In this document: positions 26,850 to 35,500 of the stretch, one piece after another
How positions within the stretch are numbered: the first letter of the stretch is position 1
Layout: every line of letters begins with the position of its first letter
Source: Bacteroidales bacterium
GTDB lineage: Bacteria; Bacteroidota; Bacteroidia; Bacteroidales; F082
DNA length: 64,000 nt
NCBI GenBank assembly: GCA_024710405.1
Contig: JANJUV010000005.1
Location: 1-64,000, forward strand
Reading direction: 5' to 3'
Notes under the pieces: generated by a model
Told to the model about the DNA's origin: nothing
What the model saw: only the letters and a program-made list of their open reading frames with translations
Database searches by the model: none
Made by a program: the position numbers and the translations under genes

Positions 26850-28112
26850 TTGGACAACATATTTATTTTAGCAACATCACTCCTGCTGTCGGGCTTTTTC
26901 TCCGGCATGGAGATTGCGTTTGTCACTGCCAACAGGCTCCGCATCGAACTTGACTTGAAAAAAGGAAAGTTCACGGCACGTCTGCTCAATGTGTTTTATC
27001 ACGACCCCTCAAAGTTTATCGGCGCCATGCTGCTGGGAAACTATATCTCAATGGTAATTTTTGGAATAACATTATCCGGCATGCTCAGCCCCTTGCTGGC
27101 ATCACTACTACCACAGCCAACTTCCGGCATACTTTTGCTTGTATCACTTACATTAATTGCTGCACTGATTTTTCTTTTGTTTGCCGAATTCATTCCCCGC
27201 TTACTCTTCCGGTTCAACCCGAATGCAATGGTCAACATATTTGGTGTTCCCGCATGGTTATTCTATTTCCTGTTGTATCCCCTTAATATGCTGTTTATGG
27301 GCGTCAGCAATTTTATCCTGAATAAACTGCTTCGCCTCGACCTTGCACATACTGATTACAAATTCAGCGCTATTGACCTCAACGAATATCTGCAGGATTA
27401 TACTCCTGATGAAAACAACGAGGAAGAAGTAAATGCAGATATACAATTGTTTCAGAATGCCATTGAATTCCGGCATGTTAAACTTCGTGATTGTATGGTG
27501 CCCCGAACCGAAATTGAAGCACTCAAAGCCGGTTCGGGTCTAGATGAATTGCTGAAAAAGTTTACCGAAACAAAACACTCCAAAATACTAATCTATCAGG
27601 ATACCATTGATAACATTATTGGTTACGTGCATTCCTTCGATATGTTCAAAAAACCTGGTGACATCAGCGAAGTGCTCCGAACGGTTCATGTATATCCCGA
27701 AACATATGCTGCAAACACCCTGCTTTCGAAGTTTATTCAAACCCGCCAGGGTATTGCGGTGGTGGTTGATGAGTTCGGAGGCACATCGGGCATCGTATCC
27801 ATGGAAGACATTATTGAGGAAATTTTTGGGGAAATTGATGATGAATTCGATGAAGAAGTAACCATTGAAAAAGATTTGGGAAACGGAGCTTATTTGTTTT
27901 CGGCAAGGCTCGAGATCGATTACCTCAATGAGGCTTATGATTTGGAGATTCCTGAATCCGATGATTACGAAACTCTGGCCGGCTTTATTCTTCATTATCA
28001 CGAGAGTATTCCCCGTCCTGAAGAAGAAATTCTCATCCCCCCATACCGAATCAGGGTAACAAAAGCAACCGCCACACGACTCGACGAAGTGCACTTCAGC
28101 ATCAGCCACTGA
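26850..28112 (+). CDS. CNNM/CorC-type membrane protein with CBS domains
   Basis: This 420-residue protein starts at a TTG. No in-frame ATG gives the full N-terminal helix, and a promoter just upstream fits this start. Residues 1-190 form the DUF21/CNNM membrane domain (LLLSGFFSGMEIAFVTANRL). A CBS pair follows (about 205-330; DCMVPRTEIEALKAG, and GIAVVVDEFGGTSGIVSMED). The C-terminal CorC/HlyC domain comes last. Family members are magnesium transport or efflux proteins, and in gliding Bacteroidota a relative is GldE. The older label hemolysin is not supported functionally. It lies between lptC and the PpiD-like gene. Confidence 0.9.
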   Translation: MDNIFILATSLLLSGFFSGMEIAFVTANRLRIELDLKKGKFTARLLNVFYHDPSKFIGAMLLGNYISMVIFGITLSGMLSPLLASLLPQPTSGILLLVSLTLIAALIFLLFAEFIPRLLFRFNPNAMVNIFGVPAWLFYFLLYPLNMLFMGVSNFILNKLLRLDLAHTDYKFSAIDLNEYLQDYTPDENNEEEVNADIQLFQNAIEFRHVKLRDCMVPRTEIEALKAGSGLDELLKKFTETKHSKILIYQDTIDNIIGYVHSFDMFKKPGDISEVLRTVHVYPETYAANTLLSKFIQTRQGIAVVVDEFGGTSGIVSMEDIIEEIFGEIDDEFDEEVTIEKDLGNGAYLFSARLEIDYLNEAYDLEIPESDDYETLAGFILHYHESIPRPEEEILIPPYRIRVTKATATRLDEVHFSISH

Positions 28113-28187
28113 ACATAGCCCTTTGACCAAAACCGTTAAAATTTTGCGTTTTCGCTGCTTGATTAACAGCTTTTAACCCAAAAAAAC

Positions 28188-28218
28188 TTTCATACTATAC
28201 AATTCTATTGTACATTTG
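28188..28218 (+). promoter_or_regulatory. Promoter for the PpiD-like chaperone gene
   Basis: TTTC (28188-28191), a spacer of 19 bases, then TACATTTG (28211-28218). Start codon at 28248, giving a leader of about 22 bases. Confidence 0.55.
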
Positions 28219-28247
28219 CAGCCACTTTTAAAAAACCGTATTTTACT

Positions 28248-30359
28248 ATGGCAGTTATTGGAAAAATCAGAAAACACTCTGTGTTGTTGATCGTTGTGAT
28301 TGGTGTGGCTTTGGCAGCATTTGTACTTGGTGATTTTGCCACCGGAACCGGACGTCAGCAAACCTTTTATGTCGGAAACATAGCCGGGCAGGATATCACC
28401 ATAACCGATTTCAACCGCCTGTTTGAAGAGAACCTGGAAGCTACCCGTCGTCAATCACAAAACGACCGTATCCCTCAGGAAGAAATCACCAGGATACGCG
28501 AAAACACCTGGAATCAGCTGATGCAGGAAATGATCATGAATAAGGAATACGAAAATCTGGGAATCGTTGTCACACCCGAAGAACTCTTCGACATGGTGCA
28601 AGGCCCCAATCCTCATTTTGCCATCATCCAGAATTTTACCAACCCCGAAACCGGACAATACGACCGCGAACTTGTGGTTCGTTACCTGCAAAATCTTGAT
28701 CAAATGCCTCAGGCAAACAAGGATCAGTGGATGATCTTCGAAAAATTTCTGAAAGAAGACAGGCTGAGGAATAAGTATCAAAACCTGATCATTAAAGGGT
28801 ATTATATCCCGAATGCATTTGCCAAACTGAGCTACGAAGAAAAAAACGATAAAGTTTCCGGTGAACTTGTTGGTGTGCGTTTCAGCACAGTTGCTGATTC
28901 ATTGATCAAACCTACCGACAAAGATTACAAAGCTTACTATGAAAGAAACAAAGTAAGTTTTGAACGTCAGGAGAGTCGTGATATTGAATACGTTGTGTTC
29001 GATGTAGTTCCATCCGAAAGGGATATGAGTGCTGCTGAAGAATTGGTGAAAGGTATGATGCAGGAATTTGCAGCAACCGACAACATCGCCGGATTTGTAA
29101 ATGCCAACAGCGAAAGCCGTTATGACAGCACCTGGTTTGGCCGTACCGACCTGCCGGTGATCATGGAAAACGATCTTTTTGAAGCCGAAACAGGAAGCAT
29201 TCACGGTCCCTACTTCGATAACGGAGCATATAAAATTGCACGTCTGGTCGACATCACTTCAAGGCCTGATTCGATGCGCGCCTCACACATTCTTATCGCC
29301 TATGACGGTGCCATGAGGAGCGAACAAAAAAGAACTAAGGATGAGGCCAAAGCAAAAGCAGACAGCATTTTTAATGTTGTTAAACGCAGCCCCTCAAAAA
29401 TGGCTGATCTGGCAAAAACCTTGTCCGACGACCCAAGCGCAGCCCAGAACAACGGCGACCTCGACTGGTTCCGCGATGGACAGATGGTGCCCCAGTTTAA
29501 TCAATATGTATTGGATAACAAAGTTGGCTCTCTCGGACTGGTAGAAACTGATTTTGGCTTCCATATCATTGAAGTTACGGGGAAAAAGGATCCGGCAAAA
29601 AAAATCCGCGTCGCGATCATCACACATCAGGTAACTCCAAGTACACTTACATATCAGGAAGTTTTTGCACAGGCCAGCAGATTTGCAACACAAAGCAAAA
29701 CACGCGAACAGTTTGAAGCCTCTATCGAGAACCTTGGACTCAACAAACGGATCGGTAATGCACTGCGTTCTACAACCTATACCATCGCAGGTATGCAAAA
29801 TGCCAGACAGGTGGTTCGCTGGGCATTCGACAGCAACACCGGTATCGACGATGTGTCCACCATTTTCGACCTCGATAATATGTATGTGATCGCCACGCTT
29901 ACCAAGATCCAGGAAAAAGGAATTCCTCCACTGGAAGAAGTGAAAGATATGATGGAACCACAGGTCAAAAACCTGAAGAAAGGAGAATATCTCGTCGAAC
30001 GCATGAAACCATTCGCGAGCGACTTGTCTCAACTGGCTACTGCTTTTAATACCGAAGTTTCTGAATTAACATCTGTGACATTTGAAACACGCAACCTGGC
30101 CGGATTTGGCAATGAACCCATTGCATTGGGCGAATTGTTTGCACTAAGACCAGCTGCAATTTCACAACCCTTTGCAGGAAACAATGCAGCATTTGTTCTT
30201 AAGATGAATGATATAACCAAATCGTCCGAAAGAAGTAACTACGATGCTACCCGCAACGAGCTGTCCTCTGCGTTTGAACAGCAAATCAGAAACAATACAG
30301 CTTACAGAGCTATCGAAAAAGCATCAAAAATTGAAGATAACCGCTTATTATTCTTCTAG
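28248..30359 (+). CDS. PpiD/SurA-like periplasmic peptidyl-prolyl isomerase
   Basis: This 703-residue protein has an N-terminal membrane anchor (VLLIVVIGVALAAFVLG) and a SurA_N-like chaperone part. A weakly conserved PPIase-like region (WFGRTDLPVIMENDLFE) is followed by one clear parvulin domain at about 345-445: MRASHILIAYDG, LAKTLSDDPSAAQNNGDLDW and ETDFGFHIIEVTGKKDPA. It should assist folding of outer-membrane or secreted proteins in the periplasm while anchored in the inner membrane. It is last in the coaX to ppiD region, has its own promoter, and is closed by the terminator at 30389-30423. Confidence 0.93.
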   Translation: MAVIGKIRKHSVLLIVVIGVALAAFVLGDFATGTGRQQTFYVGNIAGQDITITDFNRLFEENLEATRRQSQNDRIPQEEITRIRENTWNQLMQEMIMNKEYENLGIVVTPEELFDMVQGPNPHFAIIQNFTNPETGQYDRELVVRYLQNLDQMPQANKDQWMIFEKFLKEDRLRNKYQNLIIKGYYIPNAFAKLSYEEKNDKVSGELVGVRFSTVADSLIKPTDKDYKAYYERNKVSFERQESRDIEYVVFDVVPSERDMSAAEELVKGMMQEFAATDNIAGFVNANSESRYDSTWFGRTDLPVIMENDLFEAETGSIHGPYFDNGAYKIARLVDITSRPDSMRASHILIAYDGAMRSEQKRTKDEAKAKADSIFNVVKRSPSKMADLAKTLSDDPSAAQNNGDLDWFRDGQMVPQFNQYVLDNKVGSLGLVETDFGFHIIEVTGKKDPAKKIRVAIITHQVTPSTLTYQEVFAQASRFATQSKTREQFEASIENLGLNKRIGNALRSTTYTIAGMQNARQVVRWAFDSNTGIDDVSTIFDLDNMYVIATLTKIQEKGIPPLEEVKDMMEPQVKNLKKGEYLVERMKPFASDLSQLATAFNTEVSELTSVTFETRNLAGFGNEPIALGELFALRPAAISQPFAGNNAAFVLKMNDITKSSERSNYDATRNELSSAFEQQIRNNTAYRAIEKASKIEDNRLLFF

Positions 30360-30388
30360 CGGTTCATCGCGACTCTTTTAAGATTCAG

Positions 30389-30423
30389 AAAAGCTGTCCC
30401 GTTAGATGGACAGCTTTTTTTTT
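30389..30423 (+). terminator. Intrinsic terminator after the PpiD-like gene
   Basis: AAAAGCTGTCC, an 8-base loop, then GGACAGCTTTT with a run of T residues to 30423. It lies 30 bases after the stop codon. Confidence 0.9.
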
Positions 30424-30572
30424 AACCGTACTATTTCTATATTAACTTGTTATCTAACTATTGATGATCATAAATCAGTAATAGTACATCGCCCAAGGTG
30501 TATTGTTACATGATATGAAAGAAAAGGGTTGAACACTCACTTTTTCTGATGCTGATCTTATGACAAATTAGA

Positions 30573-31832
30573 TCAGAGAATATTCAGCCGGTTAGCATCC
30601 TGACGGATAAACACAAAAAGCATCAGTGTAAATGCCCAAAGACTTGAGCCTCCGTAACTGAAATACGGTAGTGGTATTCCAATAACCGGAGCCAGCCCGA
30701 TTGTCATTCCGACATTAATGGCAAAGTGAAAAAACATTATCGAGGCGATTCCATAACCATAAATGCGCGCAAATGGGGAGCGCTGTCGTTCAGCAACCAC
30801 TATGATCCGCCACAGAAATCCAATAAAAAGTGCAATGACTACCGTCGAACCTAAAAAGCCCCATTCCTCGCCAACTGTACAAAAAATAAAATCGGTGCTT
30901 TGCTCCGGTACAAAGTTATATTTGGTTTGTGTGCCACTCAGGTAGCCTTTGCCAAAAAAACCACCCGATCCAATGGCAATCTTCGACTGATTGACATTGT
31001 AGCCTGCACCGGACAAGTCAACATCCTTGCCAAGCAACACCATAATGCGGTTTTTCTGATGCGGCTCAAGTACCTTTTCAAATACGTATTCAACGCTTAA
31101 AACAAAAAGCACAGAAACTGCAACAGCTGCAATTAAGGACATTATGTTGGATAGATTTCTTTTTACCAGCAAGACAGAAATCACAAAAGCCAGCAAAATA
31201 ATACCAAAGACTAACCAATGACCGGCATAAAGTGTCACCAGAAAAAGTACAATCAGAATCAGGGCCAGTATCATCAGACGCCCTGTCATTCCTTCACGGA
31301 ACAAGACAAAATAAAATGACATAAAAACCAAAGCGGAGCCTGTGTCGTTCTGGGCAAGAATTAACAGAGCTGGAAAAGCAATGATCACACCGGCAATAAG
31401 CTGGTCTTTGATTTTTGTTATGTCGGCACTTCTTCTGTTAAGCAAGGCTGCCAGTGCCAGTGCCGCGCCAAATTTGGCAAACTCGGCAGGTTGCAGTGCG
31501 AACCCGCCAATCTGAAACCATGATTTGGAACCAGCAATCGTAACTCCGAACAAAAGCACAAAGATCAGAAGCAGATTGATCAGTCCGTAAATTGGAAAAG
31601 CAAACACGACAAAAAATTTTGCATCGACAAGTAAAACCAAAATGCCGATGAACAAACCAAGGGCAATCCAAAGCATTTGCTTCCCATATCTTTGAGATAG
31701 ATCAAATATGCTGCTGTGTGCCTCGTCGAAAACAGCAGAGTAGATATTGAGCCAACCCAACAAAACAAGTATCAGGTAAAGAATAACCAGAGGGCGGTCG
31801 ATATTGGCCAACAATCTGTTTTCGTTCCTCAT
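30573..31832 (-). CDS. rodA: Rod shape-determining glycosyltransferase RodA
   Basis: This protein has 419 residues from the ATG at 31832; the longer frame uses a TTG two codons earlier. It is a SEDS-family polytopic membrane protein that polymerises lipid II during lateral wall growth, paired with PBP2. Typical segments are GSKSWFQIGGFALQPAEFAKF, LAQNDTGSALVF, GKGYLSGTQTKYNFVPEQSTDF, and IPLPYFSYGGSSL. About ten membrane helices are visible. The start codon lies six bases after the stop of mrdA, so the two are translated from one message. Confidence 0.96.
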   Translation of the reverse strand: MRNENRLLANIDRPLVILYLILVLLGWLNIYSAVFDEAHSSIFDLSQRYGKQMLWIALGLFIGILVLLVDAKFFVVFAFPIYGLINLLLIFVLLFGVTIAGSKSWFQIGGFALQPAEFAKFGAALALAALLNRRSADITKIKDQLIAGVIIAFPALLILAQNDTGSALVFMSFYFVLFREGMTGRLMILALILIVLFLVTLYAGHWLVFGIILLAFVISVLLVKRNLSNIMSLIAAVAVSVLFVLSVEYVFEKVLEPHQKNRIMVLLGKDVDLSGAGYNVNQSKIAIGSGGFFGKGYLSGTQTKYNFVPEQSTDFIFCTVGEEWGFLGSTVVIALFIGFLWRIIVVAERQRSPFARIYGYGIASIMFFHFAINVGMTIGLAPVIGIPLPYFSYGGSSLWAFTLMLFVFIRQDANRLNIL

Positions 31833-31838
31833 GATCAA

Positions 31839-33647
31839 TCAGTTAATAGTACCTTCTAAAATTCTTTGCTCCAATTCCGGTCTTGTAATTGTGTCGGTCA
31901 GAAACTGCTCCATGAGGAGACTGGCAATCGGAGCAGCCCATACAGAACCGTATCCGGCATTTTCCACGATTACGGAAAGTGCAATCTGCGGGTTATCGTA
32001 AGGAGCAAATGCAATAAACATGGAATGATCTTCTCCGTGAGGGTTCTGAACAGTGCCTGTTTTCCCGGCAGCCTTTACCTGTGGAAGATAATAGCGCCTG
32101 GCTGTACCATGATCCCCTTCAAAAACATCGAGCATAGCTTCCCTTACTACCTCAAAATGACGCGCCTCAATACCAGATTCAATCCTGCGCCGGAGTTTGG
32201 CAGCATGAACAGTGTCGTCTTCAATCTCCCGCATCAGATGAGGCACGTAATAATAACCGCGATTACCAACCATAGCAGCAAGATTGGCCAGTTGCAACGG
32301 CGTCACCAGAATCTCGCCCTGACCAATACTCAACGAACGAACAGTAAGCGCATTCCAGCTTTTACGGTACAATTTGTCAAAATAGTCCACCGATGGAATA
32401 TTACCCGGAGTTTCAAAAGGAATGTCAGTATCGAACTTATGGCCCAATCCAAACCGGATCATAGTTTGATACCAATTCTCATAAGCCCGTTTTTGGTTGA
32501 CATATTTAGGATTGGTCAGGGTGTTGCGGAAAGTGTTCCAGAAATAAGGATTGCAGGAATGTTCAATAGCTTCTTTAAGTGCAAGCGGACTTGAATGGCT
32601 GTGTGTACATTTAATAGGCAAACTGCCTTTACCCTGACAACTGAAATAGCTATTCTCAGTAATAGCACCTTCCTGCAAGGCAACTAAAGCATTGAACATC
32701 TTAAATGTGGAACCTGGCGGATAGGTTCCTGCTATCGCCCTATTAATCAGAGGCTTCAAGCTGTCATTCATGAGTTTATTGTAGTTGTTGCCGCGAATCC
32801 TTCCCACCAATAAATTGGGATCGTATGATGGACTTGTAACCAATGCCAGAATCTCGCCTGAAATGGGATCAATGGCAACAATACTTCCTGTTTTTCCCTG
32901 CATAAGTTTCTCCCCATACTCCTGCAAGTCACCATCAATGCCCAAAGTCAGGCTTTTGCCATTCTGGGGCATTGTATCATAAATTCCTTCCTGAAAACTC
33001 CCTTTCTCACGGTTATAAACATCTACCATGATCACCTTCAAACCTTTGCGTCCGCGAAGCTCTTCTTCGTAGAACTTCTCGATACCCGATTTTCCAATGT
33101 AGTCGCCTGAACGATAATATGGATTCCGGTCAATATCGGCCTGATTTACTTCACCGATGTCGCCCAGAATATGAGCTGCTATCGGTCTGGGATATTTGCG
33201 CAAGGTTCGGGGTTGAAAATAAAACCCCTCGAAACGATACATCTTTTCAATGATAACGTTGTAGTCCTCGCGGGCCACCTGTTCCAGAAAAACGGAAGGC
33301 CTGAAGCGCGAATGGCGGCGTGCCTTTATCATCCGCTCCCTGAATTGATCCCTGCTGATTCCAAGTAAACCGGCCAGTTCGAGCGTATCAAGATCGACTA
33401 CCTGACCCGGAATTACCATCAGATCGTAAGCGGCTTCGTTGTAAACCAATAATGCACCATTGCGATCATAAACCATACCACGGGCAGGATATTGTGTTAC
33501 ATAGCGCAATACATTGTTCTGGGAAGAGAGTTTATAAGAACTGTCGACAATCTGCAAATAAAATAGTTTAATGAGAAAAATCAGCCCTATGGTTATGAAT
33601 ATACCAAGGATAACGTTCCTGCGTGCCGAATAATTCTTGATAATCAT
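31839..33647 (-). CDS. mrdA: Penicillin-binding protein 2 (class B transpeptidase)
   Basis: This 602-residue D,D-transpeptidase of the elongasome has a single N-terminal membrane helix (about residues 12-32), a dimerisation domain and a transpeptidase domain. The catalytic serine is S313 in PPGSTFK. The SxN motif is SCN in IEHSCNPYFW, and the KTG motif is in AAGKTGTVQNP. It cross-links peptidoglycan made by RodA, its immediate neighbour. The usual Bacteroidota upstream genes mreB, mreC and mreD are not here; an unrelated YwqK-like gene lies upstream. A -7 box (TACTTTTG, 33683-33676) lies close to the start. Confidence 0.96.
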   Translation of the reverse strand: MIIKNYSARRNVILGIFITIGLIFLIKLFYLQIVDSSYKLSSQNNVLRYVTQYPARGMVYDRNGALLVYNEAAYDLMVIPGQVVDLDTLELAGLLGISRDQFRERMIKARRHSRFRPSVFLEQVAREDYNVIIEKMYRFEGFYFQPRTLRKYPRPIAAHILGDIGEVNQADIDRNPYYRSGDYIGKSGIEKFYEEELRGRKGLKVIMVDVYNREKGSFQEGIYDTMPQNGKSLTLGIDGDLQEYGEKLMQGKTGSIVAIDPISGEILALVTSPSYDPNLLVGRIRGNNYNKLMNDSLKPLINRAIAGTYPPGSTFKMFNALVALQEGAITENSYFSCQGKGSLPIKCTHSHSSPLALKEAIEHSCNPYFWNTFRNTLTNPKYVNQKRAYENWYQTMIRFGLGHKFDTDIPFETPGNIPSVDYFDKLYRKSWNALTVRSLSIGQGEILVTPLQLANLAAMVGNRGYYYVPHLMREIEDDTVHAAKLRRRIESGIEARHFEVVREAMLDVFEGDHGTARRYYLPQVKAAGKTGTVQNPHGEDHSMFIAFAPYDNPQIALSVIVENAGYGSVWAAPIASLLMEQFLTDTITRPELEQRILEGTIN

Positions 33648-33675
33648 ATATTAAAGCCTGTTTTCCTGCCCTGAA

Positions 33676-33683
33676 CAAAAGTA
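33676..33683 (-). promoter_or_regulatory. -7 promoter box of mrdA-rodA
   Basis: TACTTTTG on the minus strand, 29 bases before the mrdA start codon. A TTTG 13 bases further upstream is too close to be a normal -33 box. Confidence 0.35.
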
Positions 33684-33736
33684 CACCTATTTTTTTCAAA
33701 CCTATTGGTGTTTGGCAAGGAGATAAGATAATATGT

Positions 33737-33764
33737 AAAAAAAACACGAACAAATTGTCCGTGC
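33737..33764 (-). terminator. Intrinsic terminator after the YwqK-like gene
   Basis: On the minus strand CACGGAC, a 5-base loop, GTTCGTG (one mismatch), then eight T residues. It separates the YwqK-like gene from mrdA. Confidence 0.8.
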
Positions 33765-33790
33765 TTAATTCCTTCTGAGTAAACATGTGC

Positions 33791-34243
33791 TTAATGCTCT
33801 TTTTCCTCGAGCAGTTTGCCGTTTTCATCCCACATATACCATGTGCCGGATTTTTCTCCCTGATTATATTGCATCTCATACCTGAGCACCTGATTATCAT
33901 CCCAGATAAACCATTTGCCGTGTTTCTTGTCGTTCTCGTAGCCGGCTTCAGCCGTTTTCAGGCCTTTATCGTTCCATGTTGTCCATGTTCCGTGCTTTTT
34001 ACCATTGCTCCATGCACGTTCTTCCTTTAACATGCCATTTTCAAAATAATACTTCGAAATCCCATCTTCCTGTCCACGGATAAATACCCTGATTAATTTC
34101 AGATTACCGTTTTCATAAAATACTTCATGTGTGCCGGTGAAAATTTGTCCGTTACGGTAATACCCATCCGCACGCTTTTCAACTTCTTGTGCCTGAATAA
34201 ACCCACCGGTAACAATCAATAGAAGTATGATTAAATGTTTCAT
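33791..34243 (-). CDS. YwqK/MORN-variant repeat protein, exported
   Basis: This 150-residue protein has a signal peptide (KHLIILLLIVTGGFIQAQ) and five or six MORN-variant repeats of about 22 residues. Each has a core such as YYFENGMLKEERAWSNGKKH or WFIWDDNQVLRYEMQYNQGE, where an E/D-NG-x-L turn is followed by G-x-K-x-G. The family is labelled an antitoxin in some databases (YwqK), but no toxin gene is adjacent and this copy is predicted to be secreted. An extracytoplasmic scaffold is more likely. Flanked by a -7 box upstream and a terminator downstream, it is a single-gene unit. Confidence 0.82.
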   Translation of the reverse strand: MKHLIILLLIVTGGFIQAQEVEKRADGYYRNGQIFTGTHEVFYENGNLKLIRVFIRGQEDGISKYYFENGMLKEERAWSNGKKHGTWTTWNDKGLKTAEAGYENDKKHGKWFIWDDNQVLRYEMQYNQGEKSGTWYMWDENGKLLEEKEH

Positions 34244-34312
34244 GACGATTTACACTTAGGTTAATAAGTAACAACCTGCAATAGTCAGTTTGTTGGTTAC
34301 AGTTTAACTCTT

Positions 34313-34320
34313 CAAAGATA
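34313..34320 (-). promoter_or_regulatory. -7 promoter box of the YwqK-like gene
   Basis: TATCTTTG on the minus strand, about 70 bases before the start codon. The -33 region is unclear. Confidence 0.35.
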
Positions 34321-34353
34321 CGATTAAACAACAGATTGTGCTTTTGAAATAAG

Positions 34354-34384
34354 AAAAAAAAGACAAGCTTATTGCTTGTCTTTT
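34354..34384 (-). terminator. Intrinsic terminator after the CarboxypepD_reg-like gene
   Basis: AAAAGACAAGC, loop of five, GCTTGTCTTTT. On the minus strand it is followed by additional T residues (complement of 34354-34357). The stem is perfect over 11 pairs and could act in both directions. Confidence 0.85.
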
Positions 34385-34409
34385 AATATTCTCAGGACAC
34401 ATGCTAGTT

Positions 34410-34763
34410 TTAGTTCTCACTAAGACTCAGGCGGATTTCAAGACCCTCGGCCTTGTTGTCTGCCTTAACATTGCTAAGCATTGTTTCCTTGTACGAAATG
34501 TAATCAACCTTAAGATTGTAGCTGCTGTTTGGATTCAGTGTGAGCGTAAAACGGCCCTCAAGGTCGGTATAGGTTTTTGTACTTGTGCCTTCTATACAAA
34601 CAGTGGCTCCTGCAAGTGCTTCTCCTGTAACCTGATCAACAACCACTCCACTGAGTGTTGCCTGTGCAGGAGCATTGGGCATCTGTCCGTCATTTTCGGC
34701 ATTCAGATTAACCGATAGAAAGATCATAGCTGCAAAAACCAAAGAAATTATTTTACTCATCAT
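34410..34763 (-). CDS. Secreted carboxypeptidase-regulatory-like (CarboxypepD_reg) domain protein
   Basis: This 117-residue protein has a signal peptide (about residues 1-22, SLVFAAMIFLSVNLNA) and a single beta-sandwich domain of the CarboxypepD_reg-like/DUF4480 type. The domain shows ATLSGVVVDQVTGEALAGATV, YTDLEGRFTLTL and YNLKVDYISYKE. In Bacteroidota this domain usually sits at the N-terminus of TonB-dependent receptors; here it occurs alone. There is no barrel sequence downstream and the gene ends at a terminator, so it is not a broken receptor on the evidence visible. Function unknown. Promoter at 34784-34815. Confidence 0.85.
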   Translation of the reverse strand: MMSKIISLVFAAMIFLSVNLNAENDGQMPNAPAQATLSGVVVDQVTGEALAGATVCIEGTSTKTYTDLEGRFTLTLNPNSSYNLKVDYISYKETMLSNVKADNKAEGLEIRLSLSEN

Positions 34764-34783
34764 TATTTAATTTTTAGATGGTG

Positions 34784-34815
34784 CAAAAATAAGATGGCCA
34801 GATGGTTCGGGTCAA
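34784..34815 (-). promoter_or_regulatory. Promoter for the CarboxypepD_reg-like gene
   Basis: On the minus strand TTG (34815-34813), a spacer of 21 bases, then TATTTTTG (34791-34784). It lies 21 bases before the start codon. Confidence 0.6.
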
Positions 34816-34893
34816 TTAAAACCAGTTAAGTTTACGTTAGTCTTATATTAACAAAATGTTAACTTAATCGTGACTATTGTATATCTTTAATAA

Positions 34894-35445
34894 TCATGGT
34901 TTTACAATAATGATTGGAGGAGTAAACACCTCATTACTCAGATTCAGCGACCTGTCGACTACCTGAACACTTAACAGAATCGTGTCGAAATCAGAAAGTG
35001 GATTATATACAAACAACTCGTAGTCAATAATACCCTGAATGGATTTTTTCTGATTTTTCGGAAGCAACAGGGGCATACGTGCACTTAAAGTAAGGGTGTC
35101 GTATTGCTGGGTTGCATTATTCCAACTTACAAGTGGAACAGCGGTTTGAACACCATTCTGAATTTCAAAATAATTGATTATGAGATTATAATAATAATTT
35201 CCTGATGCCTCAAAAGGTGGTAAGGTATCTCCCTGTTCCAGACCAAGGTCGCCATCTCCATCCCTGTAATAGATCCGCAATACACCTTTTTCTGGCACTC
35301 CTGTTTGCTGATTCACCATCAATGCAAAATCACGGAACTCAATATACGGTTCAGGCGGATACTCTTCGAACTTGCGACATGATGCTGTTGCCAGGAGTAC
35401 CAGTGCCATCACCAGCTTGAGAAGCCATAAAGCAGAAAACTTCAT
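34894..35445 (-). CDS. Predicted lipoprotein of unknown function
   Basis: This 183-residue protein has a lipoprotein signal peptide (lipobox TASC, cysteine at residue 23). The mature part is beta-rich with a YYRDGDGDLGLEQGD turn that resembles a calcium-binding loop, and a later strand-rich part (YDTLTLSARMPLLLP, then FDTILLSVQVVDRSLNLS). This style is common in Bacteroidota genomes but has no assigned function. It is divergent from the LuxE-like gene, with about 55 bases between start codons. Confidence 0.78.
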   Translation of the reverse strand: MKFSALWLLKLVMALVLLATASCRKFEEYPPEPYIEFRDFALMVNQQTGVPEKGVLRIYYRDGDGDLGLEQGDTLPPFEASGNYYYNLIINYFEIQNGVQTAVPLVSWNNATQQYDTLTLSARMPLLLPKNQKKSIQGIIDYELFVYNPLSDFDTILLSVQVVDRSLNLSNEVFTPPIIIVKP

Positions 35446-35500
35446 TGAAGGAATAATTTGGGTAAAATTACTACTTTTAACACTGTATTTGTTTCAAAAG

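Noticed and set aside
30457-30486. Inverted repeat ACTATT...AATAGT after the PpiD terminator
   Set aside because: The stem is six pairs with a long unpaired centre, and no function can be attached.
33791-34243. Toxin-antitoxin system based on the YwqK antitoxin label
   Set aside because: No toxin gene is adjacent and the protein carries a signal peptide.
34410-34763. Truncated TonB-dependent receptor
   Set aside because: A perfect terminator follows the stop codon and no plug or barrel sequence is present downstream.
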